A stretch of DNA of 64,000 bases from Streptomyces sp. GS7 (GTDB lineage Bacteria; Actinomycetota; Actinomycetes; Streptomycetales; Streptomycetaceae), in NCBI RefSeq assembly GCF_009834125.1, contig NZ_CP047146.1, positions 3,775,501 through 3,839,500 on the forward strand, written 5' to 3'. Below, in pieces: positions 26,250 through 34,258 of this stretch. Position numbers and translations under genes: made by a program. The notes below the pieces were generated by a model, which was not told the origin of the DNA, did no database searches, and worked only from the letters and a program-made list of their open reading frames with translations. Numbering within the stretch: position 1 is the first letter of the stretch; each line of letters starts with the position of its first letter.

Positions 26250-26768
26250 TCAGTGCGCGGCCTTCAGTGCGTTGTGCCAGACCGGGCTCTCGACATAGTG
26301 GTTGTCGAACCGCTCGGAGGAGTCCTTGATTTCCTGGGGGCTGGCCTCACCGCGCATGACCCGGCCCAGCAGCCGGAGGTAGTCGAAGCGCGCCAGGCCG
26401 GGCGTGAAGGCGAACAGGACGTCGGCCTCGTGCCCGGGAGCGGCGGCGAAGGCGTGCGGGGTGTTCGGGGGCACGAGAAGAAAGTCCCCGGCGTTCAGCA
26501 CGGTGATCTCCTCGTCCACCAGCACTCGCAGGGCGCCGTCGATGACGTAGAAGAGTTCGGCGGCGCGGGTGTGGAAGTGAGCGGGCGCGCCGACCGCACC
26601 CTTGGCGAAGGTGGAGCGGTAGCTGGTCAGCAGCCCGCCGGTGGTGTCGGAATCCGCCAGCAGCGTCATGACGCTGCTGGGGTCGCTGGCGGTTTCGGCG
26701 TCCGCCCCGCGCGTGAGAACGGCGTCGAAGCCGGCGTTGGCTGCGTTCGTGATGTTGTCGCTGCTCAT
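26250..26768 (-). CDS. Cupin-domain protein
   Basis: 172 residues. A cupin barrel spans about 35-140: APAHFHTRAAELFYVIDGAL with the motif-1 histidines and glutamate, VLVDEEITVLNAGDFLLVPP, and NTPHAFAAAPGHEADVLFAF with the motif-2 histidine. The C-terminal 40 residues are helical. The metal site looks intact, so it could be a dioxygenase, isomerase or a ligand-binding protein; the length and order resemble quercetin-dioxygenase-like single-cupin proteins. Start ATG 26768. Convergent with the methyltransferase gene. Confidence 0.8.
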   Translation of the reverse strand: MSSDNITNAANAGFDAVLTRGADAETASDPSSVMTLLADSDTTGGLLTSYRSTFAKGAVGAPAHFHTRAAELFYVIDGALRVLVDEEITVLNAGDFLLVPPNTPHAFAAAPGHEADVLFAFTPGLARFDYLRLLGRVMRGEASPQEIKDSSERFDNHYVESPVWHNALKAAH

Positions 26769-27275
26769 GGTGTGGGTCCTCTCGGTCCGATGTCGCTGTC
26801 GTCGTGAGTACGACTCTAGGAGCGAAAAGACCCTGTGAGCGGTGCAATCCCTGCCCGTTCCGGTGGGGCAATTCGTGCGGCGCGACGGGCTGCGCCGCGC
26901 TGCCTTGGTGCCGCTCGGTGTGCGTCCCGGCGGTGTGCGAGCGGTTGGTGTCGTAGTCCTCAACATCGTTGGGACTTCCGGAAGTTGAGCGTGGTGCAGG
27001 CTGGCGGCCGTACGCACCCCGAAGGGGCCCTGAACGGCGGCTCGGGGTGGCCGACGCCTCGGCCCGGGGCGCGCGGGCTCGATCAGCGACACCGGCGTCC
27101 GGGCCGCCGCGCCAGGCACGAACAGCACTCCTCTCTCTGGAACGTGTGCAAGAACTTCCTTTTTTCCCGTACACAGGCACCCCAAGGCCCACCAGTTCGA
27201 CGCCTCAAGCGGAACCATCGGCTGCCGGGTAAAGGGTTGAGCAGAGCCGATCAGGACGGCGGCTTCCCGTGGGCC
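26769..27275. other. Intergenic region, no supported gene
   Basis: About 500 bases between the cupin gene start and the small-membrane-protein gene end. A short AT-rich patch near 27150-27165 (CTTCCTTTTTTCC) is unusual for the neighbourhood. Open frames exist on both strands, but none shows a ribosome binding site with a recognisable product. Confidence 0.35.
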
Positions 27276-27291
27276 CGGCGGTGAGCCGCCG
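27276..27291 (-). terminator. Hairpin after the small membrane protein gene
   Basis: CGGCGG (27276-27281) pairs with CCGCCG (27286-27291) over a 4-base loop, 13 bases past the stop at 27304 on the minus strand. Confidence 0.5.
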
Positions 27292-27303
27292 TGGAGTTGT
27301 GCG

Positions 27304-27519
27304 TCACGCCCGGCGACTCGCGCCGGCAGTGGTGTCGGGGATGCGCCCGAGGCGGATGAACGTGATCAGTGACTGGACGGTCAGGGCCAGGGCCACGGAC
27401 GGGGGGACCGTCCAGGGGACCAGACCGGCAACCGCCATGGCGGAGAGGATGACCAGGGCCGGCAGGAGGGCGGGCAGCGCGGCGTACAGGGAAATGCGGA
27501 GGCGGACGGTGCGGGGCAT
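27304..27519 (-). CDS. Small two-helix membrane protein
   Basis: 71 residues with GAGGAG about 6 bases before the ATG (minus strand). A short basic start (PRTVRLRI) leads into two hydrophobic segments, about 10-33 (LYAALPALLPALVILSAMAV) and 38-56 (VPPSVALALTVQSLITFI), then a basic tail. No family known to me. It lies 42 bases downstream of the MerR gene on the same strand and may be co-transcribed and regulated by it. Confidence 0.6.
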   Translation of the reverse strand: MPRTVRLRISLYAALPALLPALVILSAMAVAGLVPWTVPPSVALALTVQSLITFIRLGRIPDTTAGASRRA

Positions 27520-27561
27520 GGCTGCTCCTCGGAGAAGGGACGGAACGGTGCGGGGATGGGG

Positions 27562-28326
27562 TTATGAGGCCGAGCGGGCGCGGTCGAGGTAGGCGGTCAG
27601 GTCCTGCCAGGCATCGGCCGGCGCGGTCGGGTCTCCGGACATCGCGGCCGGCTCGTGCTGCCAGGCGGAGCGCACCGCCGCTGTGAGGGTGCCGTCGCCC
27701 CCGGCGAACATCGCGCTGAGTTCGTCCATGCGGGCCACGATCTTCTGCACCTCGGGAGCGGCCGGATCCGTCCCCGCCAGGCGGAGGGCCTCGGCCCGGC
27801 GGTACAGCTCCGGCCACTCGATCTCCAAGAGGTAGTGGGCTGCCTGGCCGAGCGCGCCGGCCCGGTCCTGAAGCGCCTGGAGTTGGTCGTCGTCGACGTG
27901 GCGCCGCAGTGCCTGGTCGGCCGCCGAGCCGGTACCGCGCATGGCCTGGAGCACGTTGATCAGTGCGGAAGTCCCCGGCTCGCGGGCGTGGCTCAGTTCA
28001 CGGTGGATGTGGGACAACCGCTGCCGCAGGGCATCCAGGGAGGCGATAGCCGCCTCCACGTCGGACAGGTGCTGGCCCACCAGCCGCACCGGGTCGACAC
28101 CCGCGTCCAGGCAGGTGGCGATGGACTCCAGTCCCAACCCCAGGCGTCGCAGGGCGAGTACCTGGAAGAGGCGGATCACATCGTGCTCGGTGTACTCGCG
28201 ATGCCCGGAGACCGTACGGCGCGACGGGTTGAGCAGCCCGATCCGGTCCCAGTGGTGCAAGGTACGAACGGTCAGTCCACTCGCCGTGGCGAGCGCCCCG
28301 ACCTTCCATGTCTGTTCGAAGGCCAT
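27562..28326 (-). CDS. MerR-family regulator with TipAS-like C-terminal domain
   Basis: 254 residues. The MerR helix-turn-helix and wing are at 8-75: WKVGALATASGLTVRTLHHW, DRIGLLNPSRRTVSGHREY, VIRLFQVLALRRLGLGLESI. A dimerisation helix follows (VEAAIASLDALRQRLSHIHR). The C-terminal 120 residues (WPELYRRAEALRLAGTDPAA and further helices) resemble the TipAS-type antibiotic-binding globin-like domain. TipA-class regulators activate genes when they bind thiopeptides or other drugs. The downstream small membrane protein is a candidate target. Confidence 0.85.
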   Translation of the reverse strand: MAFEQTWKVGALATASGLTVRTLHHWDRIGLLNPSRRTVSGHREYTEHDVIRLFQVLALRRLGLGLESIATCLDAGVDPVRLVGQHLSDVEAAIASLDALRQRLSHIHRELSHAREPGTSALINVLQAMRGTGSAADQALRRHVDDDQLQALQDRAGALGQAAHYLLEIEWPELYRRAEALRLAGTDPAAPEVQKIVARMDELSAMFAGGDGTLTAAVRSAWQHEPAAMSGDPTAPADAWQDLTAYLDRARSAS

Positions 28327-28543
28327 GTGCCAAGGGTGCCGCCTGACGCCACGTGAGGTTCAAGGCGGTTGTCCCTGCCCGGATGTGACAGAACGCCGTC
28401 ATTGTGGTCCTGCGCGTGACCTCGCAGCCCAGCCGTCCCTCGCACCGACCCTGCCCGGCAGGGCCCCGTTCGCGTACGCGCCGCGTCTACCACGGCCACG
28501 GTCTGCCGCAGTTTCCCTCAACCGCCTTTCAATCCAAGGGTGT

Positions 28544-28787
28544 TCAGAATGGTGTACACAAGACCGCGACGGCCAGGCGCACCACGTGGCTCTCCTCGAC
28601 CGTGCCCTCGGGGGAGAGGGCGGAGAGGCGGGCGCGCTCCTCGATGAGGAAGGGGCCGGCGCTGACCGTGCCGCGGACCATGAAGGCGGAGGCGATCCGG
28701 CCGACGGCGTGGTCGGCGCAGTTCCACCACAGCGCGAGTGCGCCGCCGGGGCGCGGTGTCGAAGGACAGGGCTCGGTTCGTCGTCAT
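28544..28787 (-). pseudogene. Frameshifted small gene (one extra base in a C run)
   Basis: From ATG 28787 the minus strand reads MTTNRALSFDTAP; near 28750 the coding-like text moves to another frame and continues GGALALWWNCADHAVGRIAS, AFMVRGTVSAGPFLIEERAR, LSALSPEGTVEESHVVRLAV to a stop at 28544. Nearly all codons on both sides of the junction end in G or C, and dropping one C from the CCCC run at the junction restores an 80-residue frame. It is either a recent pseudogene or a sequencing error. The intact protein would be a small soluble protein of no family I recognise. Confidence 0.55.
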
Positions 28788-29051
28788 GGGGCCAGTGTCC
28801 TCGCGGAGGGGCGCGGCCACCTTCCGCGCATCGTCGTCGGTAGCGGGGAACAAGATCGCCCTTCGCCTCCTTCGCCGGTGGTTGCGCTGTGCGGGCGCGC
28901 ACGGCGCCCCAGGAGGCGGAGCGCTGCCTGATGTGCCCTCGCACAGACGGCAACCCCCTCGCTTGTGCCATGTGACAGGAGACTTTCTCCTCACATCTGC
29001 GGCAGAGTGTGCGCTCGTTCGCCAGGTCGGCGACGAAGGAGGGAGACTCCG
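28788..29051. other. Intergenic region upstream of the paired secreted-protein genes
   Basis: Between the start of the frameshifted gene and the first secreted-protein gene. The final 80 bases (CTTTCTCCTCACATC and downstream) are likely to contain the promoter of the plus-strand gene; AAGGAGGGAG before 29052 is its ribosome binding site. No gene recognised. Confidence 0.4.
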
Positions 29052-30119
29052 ATGAGCACGAGAGTCCGGCTGCGCTCCGCCATGGGGAAGGCACTGGTCC
29101 TGGGGGCCCTGCTGACCGTGACGGTGTCAGGAACCGCGTACGCCAACACCGTTGCCGTGACCGTGAAGACGCCCGGAGCCACCAGCGGACCCACCGCCAT
29201 CGACTCCGAGATATCGACGCACGCGGACTGCGCCAGCGGCCTCGCCTCCGGTGGTGGGATCGACCAGGCAAACGGCAGCGCGGACGGCAACCACGTGATG
29301 GGCAGCGCGCCCAGCTCCGACGGCACCACCGAGTACACCGGCACACCCGGCGTCGTCGGCACCGACGCGGCGCACTGGCTCGGCATCGGGGGAACAGGGG
29401 GCAGGCTCGACCCCGCGTACTCCACAACCCCCTACGCCATGTGTTTCAGCAGCAACCTGATCAATCACACCCAGGTGGTGATGAACAAGGTCAACGCGCC
29501 CACCACCGCCTCGACGGTCGGCCTCGTCACGGCGACCTGTCCGGCCAACACGGTCCTGCTCGGCGGCGGTGTCCGGACCACCCCGGCCAGTGTCGGGAAC
29601 TTCAAGGCGATCGCGAGCTTCCCCACCTTCAACAACGCCGCGCACGACTTCGGAAAGAAAGCCGCGGCGGACGGTGAGACCAACCCCGACTCCTGGACCG
29701 CCGTCGGGTGGGACGCCGGCAGCGGCAACACCTCCAACGAGACGTACGCATACGCCATGTGCAGCGGTACGGGCATCAACGTCAGCGGCGTCACGGTGAA
29801 GGTCCACAACACCGAGGTGGCCGGCCCGACCACGGCAAGCACCGGCCAGACGGCGACCGTCGGCTGCGGCACCGACGGGAACATGGTCAGCGGCGGTGCC
29901 GCCATCAGCGGCGGCAACGTGACGACCACCGACTTCACCGGACCGGGTTCCGGCGGCGACCACCTCAACGGCAGCTTCCCCAGCGACTCCGCGGGCAACG
30001 CGGTCTCGGACGGGACCACCACGGCGGCGTACTGGACCGCCTTCGGGCACACCGGCGGCATGGCATCGGCCGGAACCCACACCGACGCCTGGGCGCTGTG
30101 CGCCAACGACGGTGTCTGA
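29052..30119 (+). CDS. Secreted protein with internal cysteine/Gly-rich repeats, paralogue 1
   Basis: 355 residues. A Sec signal peptide (STRVRLRSAMGKALVLGALL, then TVTVSGTAYA) is cleaved near residue 31. The mature protein has internally related segments: each carries a single cysteine followed by GG(G/A) (HADCASGLASGGG; TATCPANTVLLGGGVRTTP; VGCGTDGNMVSGGAA), alternating with YAMC or ALC strands. Thr/Ser/Gly/Asn-rich, probably all beta, with about six cysteines that may pair. No enzyme motif is visible. It is followed after 52 bases by a paralogue that shares long identical blocks such as FGKKAAADGETNPDSWTAV. Function unknown; cell-surface or adhesive roles are possible. Confidence 0.75.
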   Translation: MSTRVRLRSAMGKALVLGALLTVTVSGTAYANTVAVTVKTPGATSGPTAIDSEISTHADCASGLASGGGIDQANGSADGNHVMGSAPSSDGTTEYTGTPGVVGTDAAHWLGIGGTGGRLDPAYSTTPYAMCFSSNLINHTQVVMNKVNAPTTASTVGLVTATCPANTVLLGGGVRTTPASVGNFKAIASFPTFNNAAHDFGKKAAADGETNPDSWTAVGWDAGSGNTSNETYAYAMCSGTGINVSGVTVKVHNTEVAGPTTASTGQTATVGCGTDGNMVSGGAAISGGNVTTTDFTGPGSGGDHLNGSFPSDSAGNAVSDGTTTAAYWTAFGHTGGMASAGTHTDAWALCANDGV

Positions 30120-30174
30120 CAGCTGACTTCACAGCTGACTTCGGAGAGGAACAACCCATGAGGAACAACCCATG
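30119..30174 (+). promoter_or_regulatory. Tandem duplications that create a micro-ORF before paralogue 2
   Basis: Two adjoining perfect tandem duplications occupy the gap: ACAGCTGACTTC twice (30119-30142) and AGGAACAACCCATG twice (30147-30174). The second duplicates the ribosome-binding/start region: the first ATG (30158) opens a 5-codon ORF, M-R-N-N-P, whose TGA (30173-30175) overlaps the true start ATG (30172). The arrangement could couple translation of the downstream gene or lower it. Confidence 0.7.
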
Positions 30175-31263
30175 AGGAACAACAACTCGCTGCGCTCCGC
30201 CGCGCGGGCGGCGGCGGTCCTGGGCGCCGCGCTGGTCGTCACGGTGCCGGGAACCGCGGACGCCGAATCCGCCGGCGTCACCGTGCGGACTCCCGGGGCC
30301 ACCGTCGGCCCGGCGACCGCCTTCACCGGGGTCGCGTCCCACGCGGACTGCGCCCACGGCCTGATCACCGGCGGTGGCGTCGACCAGGCCATCGGCACCG
30401 GCCCGGACTCCAACGGCAACCACGTGATGGGCATCGCCCCCAGTCCCGACGGCACGACCGAGTACACCGGCACACCTGGCGTCGTCGGTCACGACGTGAC
30501 CCACTGGCTTGCGTTCGGCGGCAGCGGGAGCCACAGCAGCCCCTCCTTCTCCACCACCCCTTACGCGATATGCGTCCAGGGCCACCGGATCAGGCACACC
30601 CAGGTGGTCATGAACAAGATCGCCGGTCCCTCGACCGGCCTGTCGGACCGGCTGGTCACGGCGACCTGCCCGAACGGCACCGTCCTGCTCGGCGGCGGCG
30701 CCCGCACCACCCCGGCGAGCGTGGGCAGCCTCAAGCCGATCGCGAGCTTCCCGACCTTCGACAACGCCGCGCACGACTTCGGCAAGAAGGCGGCGGCGGA
30801 TGGTGAGACCAACCCCGACTCCTGGACGGCCGTCGGCGGGATCGGCGGCGGCCGCGACATGGACAACACCACCTATGCCTACGCGATCTGCACCGCCGGG
30901 CACGACAACGTCCGCCGCGCGGTCACGACGGTCCACTTCCGCGAGGTGGGCGGGCCCGACGGGGCCGCCACGGGGCAGACCGTGACCGTCGGCTGCCGCC
31001 GCGAAGACGGCAGCCTGATCAGTGGGGGAGCGGCCATCAGCGGAGGCGGGGTGACGACGACCGACTTCACGAAGACGGGCTCGGGAGGCCCCCACCTCAA
31101 CGGCAGCTTCCCCAGCGACTCCGCGGGCAACCCGGTTCGCGACGGTGCCGCCGGGCCGGCCTACTGGACAGCCGCCGCCCACGCCGGGGGATCGCCCGCG
31201 CCGAACAGCTACACCGACGGCTGGGCGCTGTGCCTGAACACCCACCGCAAGGGCGAGGACTGA
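30172..31263 (+). CDS. Secreted protein with internal cysteine/Gly-rich repeats, paralogue 2
   Basis: 363 residues. Signal peptide RNNNSLRSAARAAAVLGAAL plus VVTVPGTADA, then a mature part collinear with the upstream paralogue over its whole length: HADCAHGLITGGG, YTGTPGVVGHDVTHWLAFGG, TATCPNGTVLLGGGARTTPA, FGKKAAADGETNPDSWTAV, and GSFPSDSAGNPVRDG near the end. By eye well over half of the positions are the same. Differences concentrate in the loops and the C-terminus. The pair arose by tandem duplication and is probably co-transcribed. Strong bidirectional terminator downstream. Confidence 0.75.
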   Translation: MRNNNSLRSAARAAAVLGAALVVTVPGTADAESAGVTVRTPGATVGPATAFTGVASHADCAHGLITGGGVDQAIGTGPDSNGNHVMGIAPSPDGTTEYTGTPGVVGHDVTHWLAFGGSGSHSSPSFSTTPYAICVQGHRIRHTQVVMNKIAGPSTGLSDRLVTATCPNGTVLLGGGARTTPASVGSLKPIASFPTFDNAAHDFGKKAAADGETNPDSWTAVGGIGGGRDMDNTTYAYAICTAGHDNVRRAVTTVHFREVGGPDGAATGQTVTVGCRREDGSLISGGAAISGGGVTTTDFTKTGSGGPHLNGSFPSDSAGNPVRDGAAGPAYWTAAAHAGGSPAPNSYTDGWALCLNTHRKGED

Positions 31264-31284
31264 CGGCCTCCCGCATGCCCTGAC

Positions 31285-31312
31285 GGCCGGTGGCCAGCCG
31301 TGGCCACCGGCC
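31285..31312. terminator. Perfect 12-bp hairpin between convergent genes
   Basis: GGCCGGTGGCCA (31285-31296) pairs perfectly with TGGCCACCGGCC (31301-31312) around GCCG. It lies 22 bases after paralogue 2 and before the stop of the convergent methyltransferase gene. Confidence 0.8.
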
Positions 31313-31332
31313 CTCAGGACGAAGGGAGTTGG

Positions 31333-32154
31333 CTATGCCCGATCGCGCGGCGCATTCGCCTCCGCGAGCTGTGACGGGCGGCGCCCCCACGCGGAGACGG
31401 TGACCTGCGGGATGTCGATGAACGCGGGATCGTCCAGCAGATCGTCGAACTCGTTCAGGTCGGCCTCGGTGACGAGGCCCTCGGCGAGCAGCGCGGGGGC
31501 TGCCTGGGCGATGAGGGGCCGCCAGCGGTCCTTGTCGAGTCCTCCCATACAGCCGAGGTTCCCGGTGAAGGACACCTCGCTCAGTCCGCTTCGGGCGAGG
31601 TGGGCGGGCAGGCCGCGCGCCCAGGTCATATCGGCCCCGTGATCGCGGTACCTGCGCTGATACCCGGCCAGGAGTCGCTGCACCGCGGGGAAGGGGGAGG
31701 TCTCCGCGGGGAGGTGGTACGGCTCTTCGACGACCAGCCAGCCGCCGGGGGCGAGCCAGCGGGCGGCCCGTTCCACCATCGCGTCGCGGGCCGGCAGATG
31801 GCAGTAGAGGTAACGGGCGTGGATGAGGTCGAATCCGCCGGGCGCGTAGTCGTCATGCGTGATGTCGGCTTCCTGGATCTCCAGGTTCGGGGCCCGGCCG
31901 GCGTCGAGGTGGCGGGTGTCGAGGTCGACGGCGACCACCCGGCCGTCCGGGCAGCGTTCGGCGAGCCAGTACGCGATGGAGCCGGCGCCCGCGCCCAGTT
32001 CCAGGCAGTGCCAGGACGTCTGGAGGGGGAGGCCGTCAAGGATGCCGGTGGTGAACGCGTCGACGTTGCGCTGGATGGCTTCCAGACGGTCGCGTTCGCG
32101 CGGGGTGTCACTGCTCAACTCGTCCTCCGTCGGCGGTTGGTGATCACGATCCAT
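31333..32154 (-). CDS. Class I SAM-dependent methyltransferase
   Basis: 273 residues from ATG 32154. HCLELGAGAGSIAYWLAERC is motif I, VVAVDLDTRHLD the acidic motif, then EADITHDDYAPGGFDLIHAR, YLYCHLPARDAMVERAARWL and APGGWLVVEEPYH. The order and wording (LDTRHLD versus LDTSWM, FDLIHAR versus FDLVHAR, AWGRRP versus AWGRKP at the end) show kinship with the protein at 25335-26153. The last 15 residues are a loose polar tail. Acceptor unknown. An in-frame upstream extension of 56 codons lacks coding character. Confidence 0.82.
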   Translation of the reverse strand: MDRDHQPPTEDELSSDTPRERDRLEAIQRNVDAFTTGILDGLPLQTSWHCLELGAGAGSIAYWLAERCPDGRVVAVDLDTRHLDAGRAPNLEIQEADITHDDYAPGGFDLIHARYLYCHLPARDAMVERAARWLAPGGWLVVEEPYHLPAETSPFPAVQRLLAGYQRRYRDHGADMTWARGLPAHLARSGLSEVSFTGNLGCMGGLDKDRWRPLIAQAAPALLAEGLVTEADLNEFDDLLDDPAFIDIPQVTVSAWGRRPSQLAEANAPRDRA

Positions 32155-32359
32155 CCGAGTGTGCCAGTGGCTGTCCGGGAGTGCACCGCTGCGCAGGCTC
32201 CGCCCGCCCCGCCCGTCATCGGGGGAGGAGGGGAGGGGGCGAAGGTTGTGCCGCGCCGCGTCACCGGCCGGCGAAGTCGACCGGATTCCCGCGCCGGGCG
32301 GTGGATCAGGCCAACCGGGCACTGGTGCACGGCAGTACGAAGCGCTTCACTCCTGACCC

Positions 32360-33985
32360 ATGAGACGAGTGCTTCTCACCGTGTGCGCCGCTGTCGCCGG
32401 CCTGGTACTGGGCGCGAGCCCGGCCGTCGCCGCGGAGCCGCCCACCGAATTCGGTACCCACTGGCACGACCCGGTCACCGCCGGTCCGCCGGTGTCCGTC
32501 CCGGACACCCCCTCGTGCCGAGTGACGGTCGCCGACACCGCATTCCGCGACTACACGCCCTACAAGGGCACCTACATACCGCCCGCAAGGACCGGACCGT
32601 GCGGGCACCGCTGGAACAAGGTCGTCCTGAAACTCCAAGGATCCGTGGCCGGGCGGCAGTTCGACCGCCTCGGGTATCTCCACATCGGCGGCGTGGAGGT
32701 CCTGCGCACGTCGACCCCGGAACCGTCGCCCCAGGGCATCACCTGGAAGGTGGAGAAGGACGTCACCCGGTACGCCGCCACGCTCCGCGAGCGGCAGCCC
32801 GTCGAGATGCTCATCGGCAACACCGTGGACGGGACGTACACCGGCGTCATCAAGGTCAGGGCGACGCTGACCTTCTACGCGGCACGAGGACCGGTGAAGG
32901 AGGCCCGCACCCCTGACAAGGTCCTCACCCTCCAGGGCGCCCACAGCAACGGCCCGAGCTACGAGGGGCAGTTGACCACACCGCGCAACAGCGAACGGAT
33001 CGTCGCCGAGGTGTACGCCACCGGATCGGGCGGCGGCTGCGAGGAGTTCTGGTACCTGACGGTGCCGGCTGCGGCACCGTACTCGTGCAAGGCCGAGGAC
33101 GGCCCGTACCGCGAGGTGCAGGTGACGGTGGACGGCAGGCTCGCCGGTATCGCGGCCCCGTTCCCGACCGTGTGGACGGGCGGCTGGTCCAACCCCTTCC
33201 TGTGGTACGTGATCCCGGGCCCGCGCGCCTTCGACGTTCGGCCGGTGCAGTACGACCTCACTCCCTTCGCCGGGCAGCTGAACGACGGGCGCCCGCACCG
33301 GATCGCGGTGTCGGTCACCGGGCTGCCCGCAGGGCAGAGCGGCTGGAGCACCCCCACCAACATCCTCGTCTGGCAGGACGCCGGGGCGGCGCAGGTGACC
33401 GGTGCACTCGTCACCAGCCAGCCGGGCGACCTCGTCGACAAGACGGCGTACCAGCCGGGCGCCGAGCGCCGGTTGACGTCCGAGGGCGGGCACTCCCTCA
33501 CGGTGTCGGGATACGTCGACACCTCGCACGGCCGGGTCACGACGACGGTCACCCGCAGGCTCGCCGGTGGTTCCGTGCACCGCTGGAACGCGGACGAATC
33601 CACCGACGCGCTCCGAGCGCGCTGGAACGACGACGAGGCGGTGACCGTTCGCGGCCGGGGACCCGCGACCACGACCCGCACCCAGCGCACCTACACCATG
33701 GACGGTGCGACGACCGTGGACTCCGGCAACCGGCTGCGGACGACCATGGCCATGGGCGACCGCGCGGACATCGCCACGCTGCGGGGCGGACGGCACACCG
33801 ACTGGTCGCGGCTGGACGACACCTACACGGGCGACGCCGCGTACAACCAGAACGTGCCCCGCGAACAGCGGCACGCCACCGGCGTCTCGCGCGAGCGCTA
33901 CCGCCTCCACGGCCCGGGTTCCTGCTACGACCGGACGCTGGCCACGGCCCAGGGCGAACTGACGGAGGACCGGCACGGCTGCTGA
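32360..33985 (+). CDS. Secreted peptide-N-glycosidase A-like amidase
   Basis: 541 residues. Signal peptide RRVLLTVCAAVAGLVLGA with AVAA cleavage near residue 25. Two beta-sandwich regions follow: about 30-190 (FGTHWHDPVT, CRVTVADTAFRDYTPYKGTY) and 195-350, with CEEFWYLTVP, YREVQVTVDGRLAGIAAPFP and TGGWSNPFLWYVIPGPRAFD. This wording matches the PNGase A family, which releases N-glycans from asparagine side chains. The C-terminal 190 residues (beta-rich, ending CYDRTLATAQGELTEDRHGC) are family-typical. It is exported, so it would act on extracellular plant, fungal or insect glycoproteins. Monocistronic; ATG 32360. Confidence 0.82.
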   Translation: MRRVLLTVCAAVAGLVLGASPAVAAEPPTEFGTHWHDPVTAGPPVSVPDTPSCRVTVADTAFRDYTPYKGTYIPPARTGPCGHRWNKVVLKLQGSVAGRQFDRLGYLHIGGVEVLRTSTPEPSPQGITWKVEKDVTRYAATLRERQPVEMLIGNTVDGTYTGVIKVRATLTFYAARGPVKEARTPDKVLTLQGAHSNGPSYEGQLTTPRNSERIVAEVYATGSGGGCEEFWYLTVPAAAPYSCKAEDGPYREVQVTVDGRLAGIAAPFPTVWTGGWSNPFLWYVIPGPRAFDVRPVQYDLTPFAGQLNDGRPHRIAVSVTGLPAGQSGWSTPTNILVWQDAGAAQVTGALVTSQPGDLVDKTAYQPGAERRLTSEGGHSLTVSGYVDTSHGRVTTTVTRRLAGGSVHRWNADESTDALRARWNDDEAVTVRGRGPATTTRTQRTYTMDGATTVDSGNRLRTTMAMGDRADIATLRGGRHTDWSRLDDTYTGDAAYNQNVPREQRHATGVSRERYRLHGPGSCYDRTLATAQGELTEDRHGC

Positions 33986-34258
33986 GCGTCCGCGCCGGAC
34001 GGGCCCGGCCGCAGCGGACCGACGCCGAACCGCCCCGGGAGGCAGGTGACTTGCGGCCTGGCCGGTGGGCGGCACGGACTCACGTGCCGCCCACTTCGCC
34101 GTCGTCCGCCGTCGTCCGCCGGAACTGGCCGTGATCACCCTTCCGGTGGATTGCCGGGGTGTGGCAAGGTATCGGCGTCCCGTGCGTGGCGAGCGCAGCG
34201 GGGCGGTACGGCAGCGTGCGGGGGAGCGGCCCCGCACCCTTGCCGGGCCGTGTCCTAA
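33986..34258. other. Gap between the PNGase gene and the insertion sequence
   Basis: About 270 bases with no gene. GGCACGGACTCACGTGCC near 34073-34090 (GGCACG/CGTGCC stem) may end the PNGase transcript. The last three bases, TAA, are one copy of the insertion-sequence target duplication. Confidence 0.5.
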
